A DNA stretch of 64,000 nucleotides from Streptomyces sp. NBC_00237 (GTDB lineage Bacteria > Actinomycetota > Actinomycetes > Streptomycetales > Streptomycetaceae). Shown here piece by piece: positions 50,322-59,362 of the stretch. A model generated the notes under the pieces. That model had not been told where the DNA came from. It saw only the letters and a program-made list of their open reading frames with translations, and did not search any database. The first letter of the stretch is position 1, and the number at the start of each line of letters is the position of its first letter. The position numbers and the translations under genes were made by a program. The stretch covers positions 434,001 to 498,000 of the forward strand of contig NZ_JAPEMT010000003.1 in assembly GCF_026342435.1 (NCBI RefSeq). Direction: 5' to 3'.

Positions 50322-51512
50322 TCAGTTCCGGGGAGCCTTCGTGGGGCAGTACTCGGCCTCCATGATGGCGTCCGGGGCTCCCGTGCTCCAGTCTCCGTTG
50401 CGGTTGTACGCCAACTGGTGGCGGCCGTCCTCCGTGGTCACGGCCAGGGAGGTCGAGCCGACCATGCCGCCGCCGTGGCCCCAGAGCGTGATGCCGCAGC
50501 TCGTCCGCGTCTTCGTGAGACCGAGCCCGTACGACATGGTGGGGCTGCCGGTGAACGGGCCCGTGGTCTTCATGGCCTTGAGCTGCTGGGGCGGGAGCAG
50601 TTGGCCGCGCATCAGGGCGCGGTAGAAGCGGTTCAGGTCGCCGTTGGTGGAGATGATGTCGCCGTCGGCCCAGCCCTGCGAGCCGTTCATCTCGGTGACG
50701 TCGTCGATCCGGTCGGGCTGTGCGTCGAACAGCTTGGAGTAGGCGCGGCTGCTGGGGCGGGGGATGCGGATGCTGTTGCCGGGATTGGTCGTTTCCTTCA
50801 GGCCCAGCGGCTTGATGATCCGGTCGCGGACCTGTGCCTCGTACGTCCGCTTGCCCGCCTTCTCCAGGATCAGCCCGGCCAGGATGTAGTTGGTGTTGGA
50901 GTACGAGAACTCCTTCCCCGGCGTGAACAGCGGCGGGTGGGACAGCGCCACCTTCACGTGCTTCAGGGGCGGCAAGGTGTCGTAGCGGTGCTTGAGATAC
51001 CCCTCGCCGCGCAGGTACGTCGCGACGTACTCCTCGTCGGCCAGGTAGTCGAACAAGCCGCTGGTGTGGCTGAGCAGCTGACGCACGGTGATCTTGCTGC
51101 CGTCGTTGCCGTTGCCCCGCACCAGGCCGGGGAGGTGGTCCTCCACGGTGTCGTCGAGGTCGAGTTTCCCTTCGGCTTCCAACTGGAGCAGGACGGTCGC
51201 CACGAACGTCTTGGTGATGCTGCCGACCCGGTACCGGTCGTTCTTGCCGCGCGGCGCACCGGTGGTCCGGTCGCCGACGCCCGACGTCGCCTTCCACACG
51301 CCGTGCGCGTCACGCACCTGTGCCGTGATGCCGGGGATGCCCGCCGTCACTTCGGCGTCCATGGCGCGCCGGGTCGCCTCGTGACCTGCCGCGCCGCGTG
51401 CGGCGTCCGGCGTTGCCTGGGCGGGGGCGGTGAAGGCGGTGGCCGCCATCGCCGCCGCCGCGATACCCACCGCGCCGACCCGTGCGGTCTTCCGAAACGT
51501 CGTGAACGTCAT
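50322..51512 (-). CDS. Secreted D-alanyl-D-alanine carboxypeptidase-like serine hydrolase
   Basis: A 396-residue secreted protein with a Sec signal (MTFTTFRKTARVGAVGIAAA, cut near PAQA at about 32). The active-site motifs are VGSITKTF (SxxK), FSYSNTNY (YSN) and LWGHGGGMVG (HxG), all three of the class C/DD-peptidase family. It probably trims peptidoglycan stem peptides or hydrolyses related esters or beta-lactams. ATG 51512 has GAGGAG 6 bases upstream. Confidence 0.94.
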   Translation of the reverse strand: MTFTTFRKTARVGAVGIAAAAMAATAFTAPAQATPDAARGAAGHEATRRAMDAEVTAGIPGITAQVRDAHGVWKATSGVGDRTTGAPRGKNDRYRVGSITKTFVATVLLQLEAEGKLDLDDTVEDHLPGLVRGNGNDGSKITVRQLLSHTSGLFDYLADEEYVATYLRGEGYLKHRYDTLPPLKHVKVALSHPPLFTPGKEFSYSNTNYILAGLILEKAGKRTYEAQVRDRIIKPLGLKETTNPGNSIRIPRPSSRAYSKLFDAQPDRIDDVTEMNGSQGWADGDIISTNGDLNRFYRALMRGQLLPPQQLKAMKTTGPFTGSPTMSYGLGLTKTRTSCGITLWGHGGGMVGSTSLAVTTEDGRHQLAYNRNGDWSTGAPDAIMEAEYCPTKAPRN

Positions 51513-51980
51513 GCCGTGCTCCTCGTCGCTGTCCGTGCCGTGCGGGATGTGTGCGGTTCCCGTGAACGTGACGGAACCGCCTTCACAACAGGACCGCAGG
51601 AGGTCGGCGGAGGGTTGAGCGCCCTCGGGGAAATCAGCCGCTGCCGGGATTCGGCACGACCGGCGGGGTCCGTGAGGCGGGCGAGCCGTGAACGCGGCCG
51701 ACCTGCCTGAAGGCACAGCGCGACGCGCGGAGTTGTGAACGCCCCGAGCTGTGGCTGGGAGGCGGCGGTCCGCGTCGCACCGGCCCACCTCGTGGCAGCC
51801 TCCCAAGACCGCCCGGTAACCCTGCCCGTCGGCCCCGTCGCCGAGCGGCTCGGCGACGAGCGTGTACGTCGCCAGGACCTCGCCGACGGGGCCGTCGGGA
51901 CGGCCGTCACCCTCGGGCAGCGCGAACGGTCCTGGCCCTGCTGGACGGTGCGGCCAGTACCACCGACGGTCCGCCGGTGA
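51513..51980. other. Gene-free stretch with weak coding traces
   Basis: About 470 bp upstream of the DD-peptidase-like gene. A plus-strand frame at 51735-51980 reads a gene-like segment RPVTLPVGPVAERLGDERV but ends in unnatural sequence and lacks a ribosome site. It may be a relic or chance. Confidence 0.3.
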
Positions 51981-52003
51981 GCCCGCACCTGGGAGGTGCG
52001 GGC
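51981..52003 (-). terminator. Hairpin terminator after the I36-like gene
   Basis: GCCCGCACCT and AGGTGCGGGC, a perfect 10-bp stem with a GGG loop, 19 bases after the stop. Confidence 0.75.
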
Positions 52004-52022
52004 CGTACGGGTGTAGGCGGCA

Positions 52023-52589
52023 TTAACAGGGCTTCACGGCCCACACCGGGTCCCAGTTGTAATTCGTGTTGTGGCTCGGTGAGGGGAGCGACCAGTGGAT
52101 GACGGTGCCGTTCTGCCGCTTGAACGCGGCCTGTACGTTGCCTACCTGGTTGTTGGACCAGGAGCCGTTGCCCGTCCAGTTGGTCAGCCCGTAGTCCCGG
52201 CAGTAGTACAGGTCTTTCCGCTCGCCGGTCGCGTTGGTACCGCGCCACATGCAGAAGTACTTCTCGGGGCAGTTCCACTCTTTCGCCTGGGCCTCGCTCT
52301 GGCCGCCAGCCAGGTCACGCGCGTACGTCTCTCCCGGAACGACCACCAGGATGCTGGCTCCGTCCAGGGCTATCCGGTTCGCTGAGACCTGACGACCGCC
52401 CTCCTCGGCGATCCGGCTGCCCACCCGCTTCTGCAACGCGGCCGCCTGACTCGCATCGAGTCCGGCTGCCGTGGCCTGCGCGGCGAACTTCCCGCCGCTT
52501 GCCGGTGCGGTTTCAGCCCCGGCCGGAGCCGTAGCCCCCAACGTGAGGACTGCGGCGGCGCCTAAGAGCCCTGCCGTCTTTCGCAACAT
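52023..52589 (-). CDS. Secreted peptidase inhibitor I36-like protein
   Basis: A 188-residue secreted protein with a Sec signal MLRKTAGLLGAAAVLTLGAT (cut near PAGAE, about 25). A pro-region of about 85 residues follows, then a C-terminal I36/beta-gamma-crystallin-like domain: WNCPEKYFCMWRGTNATGER, YYCRDYGL, and a closing AVKPC with paired Cys. The family includes the Streptomyces metalloproteinase inhibitor SMPI. ATG 52589 has GTAGGAG 7 bases upstream. Whether it inhibits a protease is untested. Confidence 0.88.
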   Translation of the reverse strand: MLRKTAGLLGAAAVLTLGATAPAGAETAPASGGKFAAQATAAGLDASQAAALQKRVGSRIAEEGGRQVSANRIALDGASILVVVPGETYARDLAGGQSEAQAKEWNCPEKYFCMWRGTNATGERKDLYYCRDYGLTNWTGNGSWSNNQVGNVQAAFKRQNGTVIHWSLPSPSHNTNYNWDPVWAVKPC

Positions 52590-52982
52590 CGATTTCTCCT
52601 ACCAGTCGGAGAACAGTTGACGTGGGCACTGTTCCAGTGGCCGTGTCAACAGACAAGACGGCGTGCACGGTTGACGATTCGTGGGGCGGACGGGGTGCGG
52701 CAGGGAAGCACCGGCCACGGTGTACGAAGTGGGCACGGCCCAGTTCGCATGGCTGCATGGCCGCCAGGACGCGCTCGTCGTCCGGCGGAAGCGCAGCCCC
52801 CTCCGCACCCGGCGCGCGCTGCGGGATCAGCGCGTTACCGCCTGCCCGGGTGCGAGCGCGGCGCACGCGTCGGCCGTGTTCGCGGCGGGGCGTCGCCCCG
52901 CCGCGACCCTGTGCACCGCCTGACTTCCAGGACTGGCGAAGGCACAGGTCTCCTGGTGATCACAGAGCGGCGGCGAGAAGGC
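52590..52982. other. Intergenic region between melC2 and the I36-like gene
   Basis: About 390 bp without a supported gene. It contains the mel operon terminator (52880-52906) and the promoter region of the I36-like gene; a TTGACA hexamer on the minus strand near 52645-52650 lacks a matching -10 at normal spacing. Confidence 0.45.
52880..52906 (-). terminator. Hairpin terminator of the mel operon
   Basis: A perfect 12-bp GC-rich stem (52880-52891 with 52895-52906) and a GTC loop, 76 bases after the melC2 stop. Confidence 0.7.
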
Positions 52983-53807
52983 TCATGCGTAGGTGTAGAA
53001 GGGAGTGTGGTCCAGCATGCTCTGCGGGGTCGTGTCGGTCCAGGGCGGCATGGCGTCGTTCAGATCGATCACATCGGCCGTTCCTCCGGCGGGGAGGTAC
53101 TTGGCGCTGGTCGGATGCAGCGCGTGCCAGTCGGCCCAGAGCTTGTCGACGAACGCGTGGTGCAACCAGAACACCGGGTCGTTCGGGGAGACGCTCGTCT
53201 CCATCTGCCCCCAGACCCAGGTGTGCACCCGGTTGTGCATGCTCATGTATCCCGCCGAGCCTTCGAGCGTGGCGCGGAAGCCCGCCGAGCCGTCGCGCCA
53301 GGGCGCGGAGTCGTAGGTGGGGAGGGCGAGGGCGGCGTCGACCTCGGCCCTGCTCGGGAGCGTGGGGACGCGGTAGGCCAGATTGCGGGCGAGGAAAGGG
53401 CGGCTGTCGACCTGGATCGTGATCGGCCATTTGCCTGCGGAGTACGCGAAGGGGCCGTCCATCACCTGGTCGTCCAGGGGGCGTCCGGTGCCGCCGAGGA
53501 GGTCAGGACCCCAGACCGAGGAGGCGACGGTGTTGTCGGCGGTCCAGTCCCAGTAGGGGATCGACACCGACGGGTCGATCTTCTGGAGTTCGTTCTCGAA
53601 GTCAATGAGGAACTTGCGGTGCCAGGGCAGGAACGACGGGCCGAAGTGGCCCACGTAGACCCCGGTGTTCATGTCCAGCGCGAAGCGGAGGCGGTGGGCG
53701 GCGACGAACTCGTCGTACACGCCGATGCGTTTGACCTCCAGTACGGCGTCGACGAACGCCTTCTTCTCGGACGACGTGAGGTTCGCCTGGTTCTTGCGTA
53801 CGGTCAT
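52983..53807 (-). CDS. melC2: Tyrosinase
   Basis: A 274-residue type 3 copper monooxygenase that oxidises tyrosine and DOPA to quinones, leading to melanin. The CuA ligands are His in VAAHRLRFALD, GHFGPSFLPWHRKFL; the CuB ligands are in SMHNRVHTWVWG and NDPVFWLHHAFVDKLWADW. Length and motif order match Streptomyces MelC2. It has no signal peptide and is exported with MelC1. It begins 16 bases after the melC1 stop. Confidence 0.97.
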   Translation of the reverse strand: MTVRKNQANLTSSEKKAFVDAVLEVKRIGVYDEFVAAHRLRFALDMNTGVYVGHFGPSFLPWHRKFLIDFENELQKIDPSVSIPYWDWTADNTVASSVWGPDLLGGTGRPLDDQVMDGPFAYSAGKWPITIQVDSRPFLARNLAYRVPTLPSRAEVDAALALPTYDSAPWRDGSAGFRATLEGSAGYMSMHNRVHTWVWGQMETSVSPNDPVFWLHHAFVDKLWADWHALHPTSAKYLPAGGTADVIDLNDAMPPWTDTTPQSMLDHTPFYTYA

Positions 53808-53823
53808 GACGGCAGCTCCCGGC

Positions 53824-54243
53824 TCAGGCGGTGGGGTTGAAGGGGACGACGAAGGCGCCCTTGAGGGAGACGACCGCGGTGCGTGCCGCGTCGAGTGGGG
53901 TCGCGAACCTCTCGTAGTGGTTGATCGCGCTGCTCCAGCCGCTCTTCTCGTGGTGCATCACATGGAGTTCCCGGCCGTCTATCAGGACCCGGTAGCCACC
54001 ACCGTGTCCGGCGTGCTCGGACATCCGGGCGCCGGACCCGCCGGCCGGCCGGCCCTGGATACGACGGCCCTGGAAGACCTCGTCGAACGACTGGGGATCG
54101 CCGCTCCTGTTGGGCGGGGCGGCCTCGCTGGTGTTCTTGGTCGACGCGTTGGCCGCCCAGGAGGTGGCCGCACAGACGAGAGCCACGCCTGAGGCAGCTC
54201 CTGTGGCGGCCTTCACGGCCTGACGACGGGTGATTCCGGACAT
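53824..54243 (-). CDS. melC1: Tyrosinase cofactor (copper chaperone)
   Basis: A 139-residue partner needed for copper loading and Tat-mediated export of MelC2. The N-terminus SGITRRQAVKAATGAASGVA is a twin-arginine signal. The C-terminal domain has HAGHGGGYRVLIDGRELHVM, HHEKSGWSSAINHYERFATP, with His residues and the Tyr that occupies the tyrosinase active site in known structures. It is the first gene of the mel operon. Confidence 0.95.
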   Translation of the reverse strand: MSGITRRQAVKAATGAASGVALVCAATSWAANASTKNTSEAAPPNRSGDPQSFDEVFQGRRIQGRPAGGSGARMSEHAGHGGGYRVLIDGRELHVMHHEKSGWSSAINHYERFATPLDAARTAVVSLKGAFVVPFNPTA

Positions 54244-54663
54244 GACAGATAACCCCTAGGTACATGGCGGTGGCGGTCCTGGACTCGGCGGAGCCGCTTT
54301 GGCCATGACTACACGGAGGGTGATCATCCGCGGTAGGGGCGCCCGTCCGGGTGGCCGTCATACGGACATGTCGCAACGGGCCGGGAGGTCGCTACCGTCT
54401 TCGATCTCACTGTCGGCATGTGCCCGCTCCACCCGGAAGAGGAGATTCCCCTGTGAATATGGCTCTCCCGTGAAGATCCTTCGGAAATCCGTACTCCCCG
54501 TACCGCACGCGCAGGGCAGGAACATGTCCGAAAACAGAAGGCTGTCCACCCCCTCGCCCACCGGGCTGCCCGGCCAGGTGATCACGTGGGCCCACCGGCA
54601 CCTGCCCGCTCCAACGGCTGCACGCGGATGCCCTCCGGGGCGGTCCCCGCCCGCACCAGGCGG
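54244..54663. other. mel promoter region; small doubtful open frame
   Basis: 420 bp with unusually low GC between 54360 and 54560. A minus-strand frame 54358-54585 (75 codons, GTG start; contains SDMFLPCACGTGSTDFRRIF) has weak third-position GC bias and no Shine-Dalgarno, so it is not called as a gene. The mel promoter should lie near 54250-54400. Confidence 0.35.
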
Positions 54664-55449
54664 TCAGGGTGTGGAGATGACCGTCGAACCGCTGTCGTCG
54701 GACCGGTAGTCGGTGGTGGCGTTGACGATGTGCCCGGCCAGGCCGAGGAGCAGGAACAGGACGAGGAGAACCCTGCCCGTGGTGTCGAGCACCAGGGGCC
54801 GCGTCCCGGACGCCGCCGCTTCCTTCGTCGGGGCGGGGGCGTCGCCGAACAACTTCTGGGGATAGGCCGGGGTGAGCAGGGAGACGTACGCGTTGAGCCG
54901 CAGCGTGTACCGCGCAACAGCGGCCGTCGCGGCGTACAGCGGTGCGGGCAGACGCCCCAGAACGAGAGTGACGAGCCAGAACACCCAACTGACCGCAGCC
55001 CAGCCGCTCTGCAGGAGACCGCCGATGATCACCGCAGGGATCATCAGGACCAACCGGAAGAACACCGCGGCACGATTCAGCGGAGTGGGCCGCACCTGGA
55101 TCTGCACCGGATAGCCGGTGGCCGCGAAGGAGAAGGGCGGATACCGGTCCACGAGGAGCGTCGCACTCGCGTTGACCCGGGTCCTGTACGCGAGGACGGA
55201 GCCGAGGAACCGGAAGACGCCGTCCGGCAGCCGCCCCGCGAACAGGGCGGCGAACCAGCCCACGATCGTGACGAAGAACGCCGCGACCCCCAACACCCCG
55301 ACCACGATGAACTGCGGTACCAGCAACAGCCAGCGCAGCAGTACCGTCCAACGCCGCTGCCGCCCGGGAGCAGGCACATCCAGAACCGGCAGCCACTCGC
55401 CGCCGCCCTCATCACCGCTTGCGGGCCGTGGGTTTTGGTCTGTCGCCAT
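54664..55449 (-). CDS. DUF4389 domain membrane protein
   Basis: A 261-residue protein with two DUF4389-like units. The first has RRWTVLLRWLLLVPQFIVVG, then FAALFAGRLPDGVFRFLGSV, and the second has FFRLVLMIPAVIIGGLLQSG. Each is a membrane segment pair followed by a soluble stretch, and a further C-terminal helix is VLLVLFLLLGLAGHIVNA. Function is unknown. ATG 55449 has GGGGAG 5 bases upstream and is preferred over 55497. Confidence 0.88.
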   Translation of the reverse strand: MATDQNPRPASGDEGGGEWLPVLDVPAPGRQRRWTVLLRWLLLVPQFIVVGVLGVAAFFVTIVGWFAALFAGRLPDGVFRFLGSVLAYRTRVNASATLLVDRYPPFSFAATGYPVQIQVRPTPLNRAAVFFRLVLMIPAVIIGGLLQSGWAAVSWVFWLVTLVLGRLPAPLYAATAAVARYTLRLNAYVSLLTPAYPQKLFGDAPAPTKEAAASGTRPLVLDTTGRVLLVLFLLLGLAGHIVNATTDYRSDDSGSTVISTP

Positions 55450-55677
55450 GAGCACTCCCCAACGAGGAACTGCCAACCACGCCCATGCTGCGCTCATTCC
55501 GCCATGTCCGCGCGGCGGAAGAGCCCGACGGCGGACAGGGGGCGAGCGAGCCCAATGAGGGGAAAGAGGCCCGATCTGCCGTGCGGGTGAACCGGACGAC
55601 GGTCTTGGTGCGCGGCGTGAGGGCTGTCCGTGCGGCCTCGGGCGACGGGACTTGGTGAGGCGCCGTGTGCGGCCCCG

Positions 55678-56229
55678 TCAGCCGGTGATCCTGCCGAAGA
55701 GGTGGTTGGCGGGGGCGTCCGGATCGTCGCCGTAGAAGAACTCCGTGATCGCCTGGTGGAACTCGGCGCGGTCCAGTGCGCCGGAGCCGTCCCGGTCCAA
55801 GGCGGCGAAGACCGAGGCGCAGTCCTCGCCGGGAACGCCGGCGACCGAGTCGAACATCTGCTGGAACTCCGCCTGGTCGATCTTGCCGTCTCCGTTGAGA
55901 TCGACGAGGTCGAAGAAGCGGTCGGTCACCGGCGCGATCTGTTCCGGGTACAGGGCGGGATCGGTCAGGACCCGCCTGAAGCCTTCGGTCATCTCCCGCA
56001 GATCGACCTTCCCGTCACCGTCCTGATCCATCGGGGCGATCACGTTCATCCAGAACCCGTCCATCCCCTCGGAGAGCTGGCGGGAGGTCGTGGAGTCCGG
56101 CGCGGCGCCTCGGGCGGCGATGTAGCGCTCGCTCATCATCCGGACGTCCTGCTGGGTGATGAACCCGTCGCCGTCGACGTCGGCGCCCTTGAACCACTGG
56201 CCGTACTTGAGGTCTTGAAGTGCAGTCAC
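55678..56229 (-). CDS. EF-hand calcium-binding protein (four EF-hands)
   Basis: A 183-residue soluble protein with four canonical EF-hand loops: DVDGDGFITQQD (17-28), DQDGDGKVDLRE (68-79), DLNGDGKIDQAE (110-121) and DRDGSGALDRAE (145-156). In the first loop position 12 is Asp rather than Glu. It resembles calexcitin-type proteins and the CabD group of Streptomyces, and probably buffers or senses cytosolic Ca2+. Confidence 0.95.
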   Translation of the reverse strand: MTALQDLKYGQWFKGADVDGDGFITQQDVRMMSERYIAARGAAPDSTTSRQLSEGMDGFWMNVIAPMDQDGDGKVDLREMTEGFRRVLTDPALYPEQIAPVTDRFFDLVDLNGDGKIDQAEFQQMFDSVAGVPGEDCASVFAALDRDGSGALDRAEFHQAITEFFYGDDPDAPANHLFGRITG

Positions 56230-56289
56230 AAATGCGCACAGTATTCATGCGGTTACGCAGGCGCAAACGGCGGGTGAAGCGCCTTCGCG

Positions 56290-58602
56290 TCAGTGTTCGA
56301 GGTCCGGTGGCGCGAAGGCGAGCACATCGGGAAGGGGATCGGTGTGCAACTCGACGTCGACCAGCGCACTGAGAGCGCTCGGCCCCTGGGACAGGCGCGA
56401 GCACGGCCGATCCGCCGTGAGAGCGTTCGGGTTGCCGTGGCGGTCCAGAGTTCCGCTCAGGCCCGGCTGGACCGGATCCCACCAGGCTCCCGTGGACAGC
56501 TGCACGACGCCGGGCATGACGTCCTCCGACAGGACCGCGCCCGCCAGACAACTGCCCCGGTCGTTGTGGACACGTACGATCATGCCGTCCTCGATGCCGC
56601 GCGACGCGGCGTCCGACGGGTTGAGCGTCACGGGCTCACGGCCACGGATCTTCGAACTGAGGCTGTGGCCACCGTTGTCGTACTGACTGTGCAGGCGCGA
56701 GGCGGGCTGATTCGAGATCAGGTGCAGCGGGAAACGGCCGGACAGATCAGCACCGAGCCACTCCGCCGGTTCGAACCACGTCGGATTCCCGGCGCAGTCG
56801 TCGTAGCCGAACGAGTCGATCTCCTCGGAGAAGATCTCGATCCGGCCCGACGGCGTCGGCAGGGGGAAACGCCGCGGATCTGTACGCAGCGCCTCGAAGC
56901 TGCCGGGAAAGGGCCCGGTCAACGTCGGCAGCGCGGCGGTGGTGTCGCGCCAGAAGTCGTCGAAGCCGGGCAGGGCGGCATCGTCGCCCAGCTCGGCCCT
57001 CGTCTGCTCATAGAGGTGCCGGACCCATGCGGCCTCGGAACGCGACTCCGTGAACTCCTGCTCGTATCCGAGCCGGGAGGCCAGGGCGGCGAAGATCAGG
57101 TGGTCGGTACGTGACGCGCCCTCCGGCTCGCGGACCTTCGGCATCGCGACCAGGTGGGGATCGGAGAATCCGGCGGCGAAGTCGTCACGCTCCAGGCTGG
57201 TGGCGACGGGGAGGACGATGTCCGCGAACTTGGCCGTGGTGTTCCACCAGGCTTCGTGCACCACCACCGTGTCCGGGGTCTGCCAGGCGCGGGACAGCCG
57301 GTGGAGATCCTGGTGGTGGTGGAACGGGTTGCCTCCGCACCAATAGACCAGGCGAAGCTCGGGCAGCGTGAGGCGCCGGCCGTCGTAGTCGATGGTCTTC
57401 CCCGGATGCAGCAGGGTGTCGGCGATCCTGGCGACCGGGATGAAGTCCGGAACGGGGTTGGGAACCTGGGGAATCGCAGCCACGGAGGGCCGGCCGGGGG
57501 CGACGCCGGTCGCGTCCATCGTCGCGTAACCCGCGCCCCAGCCACAGCCCGGCCGTCCCATCGAGCCCGCCATGGCGGCCAGCACGACGGACATCCAGAT
57601 CGGCTGTTCGCCGTGGTCTGCCCGTTGCACCGCGTAGTTGACCATGATGAGCGAACGTCGCGTGGTCAGGCGGCGAGCGAGGTCGGTGATCGTGTCACGG
57701 CTGATGCCCGTGATCCTCGCTGCCCAGGCGGCGTCCTTGGGGACGCCGTCGATCTCGCCTGTCAGGTAGGAGGCGAAGCGGTCGAAGCCGACGCAGCAAC
57801 GGCGGAGGAAGTCCTCGTCGTGCCACCCGTTGACCAGCATGGTGTGGGCGATACCGAGCATCGCGGCGGTGTCGGTGTTGGGGACGACGGGCAGCCACTC
57901 CGCGTCGAGGAAGCCTGCGGTGTCGCTGCGGATGGGGCTGACGTTCACGAACCGCACCCCCGCCTCGCGGCACCGGCGTTGCAGGTTCTGCGTCTGGTGT
58001 CTGGCCAGCCCGCCAGGGTTGATCTGGCTGTTCTTGAGGGCCAGCCCACCGAACGCCACCACGAGCTCGCAGCTCTCGGCGATCTCGTCCCACATCGGCA
58101 TCCGGGACTGGTAGCTCCACGGATGACCGCCGATCACGTGGGGGAGGATGACCTCCAAGGCGGCGGTGCTGTACGTGTTGCGAGAGTCGGTGTATCCCCC
58201 GCCCAACGCCAGGAACCGGTGGAGTTGACCCTGCGCGTTGTGGAACGCGCCCGCACTCGCCCAGCCGTAGGACCCGCCGAACACCGCGCTGTCTCCGTGC
58301 TGTGAACGTACTCGACGCAGCTCGTCACTCACCAGCGTGAGCGCGTCGTCCCAGCTCACCTCCACGAACGCGTCCGCGCCCCTGGCCGTGTCGTGAGCGC
58401 GCGGCAGGCCGTTCAGCCAGCCCTTGCGCACTGCGGGGCGCAACACGCGGGCGCTGTCGTTGGCGGCTGTCACCATCCCGGGGCCGATGGGTGAGGGCGC
58501 GGGGTCATCGCCCCTCGGCTCGATGCGTACCAACCGACCGGAATCGACCACCGCGACAAAGCTGCCCCAGTGGGTCGCCACCGACATGCGCCGTTCCACC
58601 AT
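56290..58602 (-). CDS. Molybdopterin oxidoreductase, BisC/TorA-like
   Basis: A 770-residue member of the DMSO reductase superfamily. The N-terminus THWGSFVAVVDSGRLVRIEP lacks both the [4Fe-4S] Cys motif and a Tat signal, so the enzyme is cytoplasmic. GGSYGWASAGAFHNAQGQLH contains the Ser expected to ligate Mo, as in biotin sulfoxide and TMAO reductases. LVYWCGGNPFHHHQDLHRLS and the C-terminal MPD-binding domain (FPLHLISNQPASRLHSQYDN) complete the fold. It probably reduces S- or N-oxides, such as biotin or methionine sulfoxide, using a soluble donor. No maturation genes adjoin it. Confidence 0.93.
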   Translation of the reverse strand: MVERRMSVATHWGSFVAVVDSGRLVRIEPRGDDPAPSPIGPGMVTAANDSARVLRPAVRKGWLNGLPRAHDTARGADAFVEVSWDDALTLVSDELRRVRSQHGDSAVFGGSYGWASAGAFHNAQGQLHRFLALGGGYTDSRNTYSTAALEVILPHVIGGHPWSYQSRMPMWDEIAESCELVVAFGGLALKNSQINPGGLARHQTQNLQRRCREAGVRFVNVSPIRSDTAGFLDAEWLPVVPNTDTAAMLGIAHTMLVNGWHDEDFLRRCCVGFDRFASYLTGEIDGVPKDAAWAARITGISRDTITDLARRLTTRRSLIMVNYAVQRADHGEQPIWMSVVLAAMAGSMGRPGCGWGAGYATMDATGVAPGRPSVAAIPQVPNPVPDFIPVARIADTLLHPGKTIDYDGRRLTLPELRLVYWCGGNPFHHHQDLHRLSRAWQTPDTVVVHEAWWNTTAKFADIVLPVATSLERDDFAAGFSDPHLVAMPKVREPEGASRTDHLIFAALASRLGYEQEFTESRSEAAWVRHLYEQTRAELGDDAALPGFDDFWRDTTAALPTLTGPFPGSFEALRTDPRRFPLPTPSGRIEIFSEEIDSFGYDDCAGNPTWFEPAEWLGADLSGRFPLHLISNQPASRLHSQYDNGGHSLSSKIRGREPVTLNPSDAASRGIEDGMIVRVHNDRGSCLAGAVLSEDVMPGVVQLSTGAWWDPVQPGLSGTLDRHGNPNALTADRPCSRLSQGPSALSALVDVELHTDPLPDVLAFAPPDLEH

Positions 58603-58924
58603 GCATCAACTCCCTGCTGAGGTTTCCCCTGCGGCCTGCTGCTCAACCCCGCGTGCGGGTGGGGCCCGCTACGCGTGCCTGGGTGCCGACGGTCCCGGCG
58701 CGGTCGCAGTGGGGTGCGGCCGACGGTGGCGCTTCCGCGTCCGCCGCGTGGTCCGACGGGCAGGCGCCGGTTCCGTACGGCTTCAGCTTCAGCAAGCTCC
58801 TGGTGTAGCCGGACGGCTCACGGTCCGAGCAGACGCAGGGGTCCGCCCCGCCGGCGGAGGAACCACAGCCCCTCGAACAGGAGCCGCCCGAGCCCGATGA
58901 GGCGGATGCCTTCGCCCCGTTCCC
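58603..58924. other. Gene-free stretch
   Basis: 322 bp. One plus-strand frame ends at 58808 with a plausible C-terminus (APVPYGFSFSKLLV) but has no start or ribosome site of its own. It may belong to a decayed gene together with the doubtful 58925 gene. Confidence 0.3.
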
Positions 58925-59362
58925 ATGGTCCGCACCATGCTGGCCGACGCCCGTTCCCGCGTGGACCGGGGCCTGAAGCTGCCCGCCGGGCCAGAGCGCG
59001 AGGCGGAGCTCGTGCAGGCCGGGGCCGTCTGCCAAGGAGCTCTGATCACCACCCGGTTCCCGGGCCTGCGGTCCGATCTGCTCAGCATCGCCGGGTACGC
59101 GCACGCGGCGGGGGAGCCCACCGGGGTGCTGCTCCAGCGCATCGGGCGCCTCGAGTCCGCGATGCCGTCCCGGCGCGCGCTCCGGCAGCGGGGCCCAGCC
59201 GTCAAGAACCAGCTGAGACGGCCTAGTCGCCCCCGCCTCCACTGCCCCCACCGTCTCCGCCCCCGCTGTCGCCCCCGCCGCTGCCGCCGTCTCCTCCGTC
59301 GGAGCCCCAGCCGTCCGAGCCGCCCGACTCGTTGTCGTCGCTGCCGCTGCCTAGGTTGCTGA
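58925..59362 (+). CDS. Doubtful DUF6415-like protein, probably decayed at its 3' end
   Basis: The first 85 residues (MVRTMLADARSRVDRGLKLP, then AGYAHAAGEPTGVLLQRIGR) have normal Streptomyces codon bias and resemble small DUF6415-type proteins. From about 59210 the frame runs antisense through the Gly-rich end of the opposite gene and becomes Arg/Pro-rich. A one-base shift would give a stop at about 59214. There is no clear Shine-Dalgarno. It is best read as a remnant or a frameshifted gene. Confidence 0.4.
   Translation: MVRTMLADARSRVDRGLKLPAGPEREAELVQAGAVCQGALITTRFPGLRSDLLSIAGYAHAAGEPTGVLLQRIGRLESAMPSRRALRQRGPAVKNQLRRPSRPRLHCPHRLRPRCRPRRCRRLLRRSPSRPSRPTRCRRCRCLGC

Noticed and set aside
51735..51980. 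82-codon plus-strand frame between the DD-peptidase-like and I36-like genes
   Set aside because: Only its middle looks protein-like; it overlaps the terminator region and has no ribosome site.
52513..52866. Minus-strand frame with LRLVGEIDVAKDG, resembling an anti-sigma antagonist (STAS) start
   Set aside because: The resemblance comes from the Shine-Dalgarno and first codons of the I36-like gene read in another frame.
54358..54585. 75-codon minus-strand frame upstream of melC1
   Set aside because: Third-position GC is only moderate, there is no Shine-Dalgarno, and it fills the expected mel promoter region.
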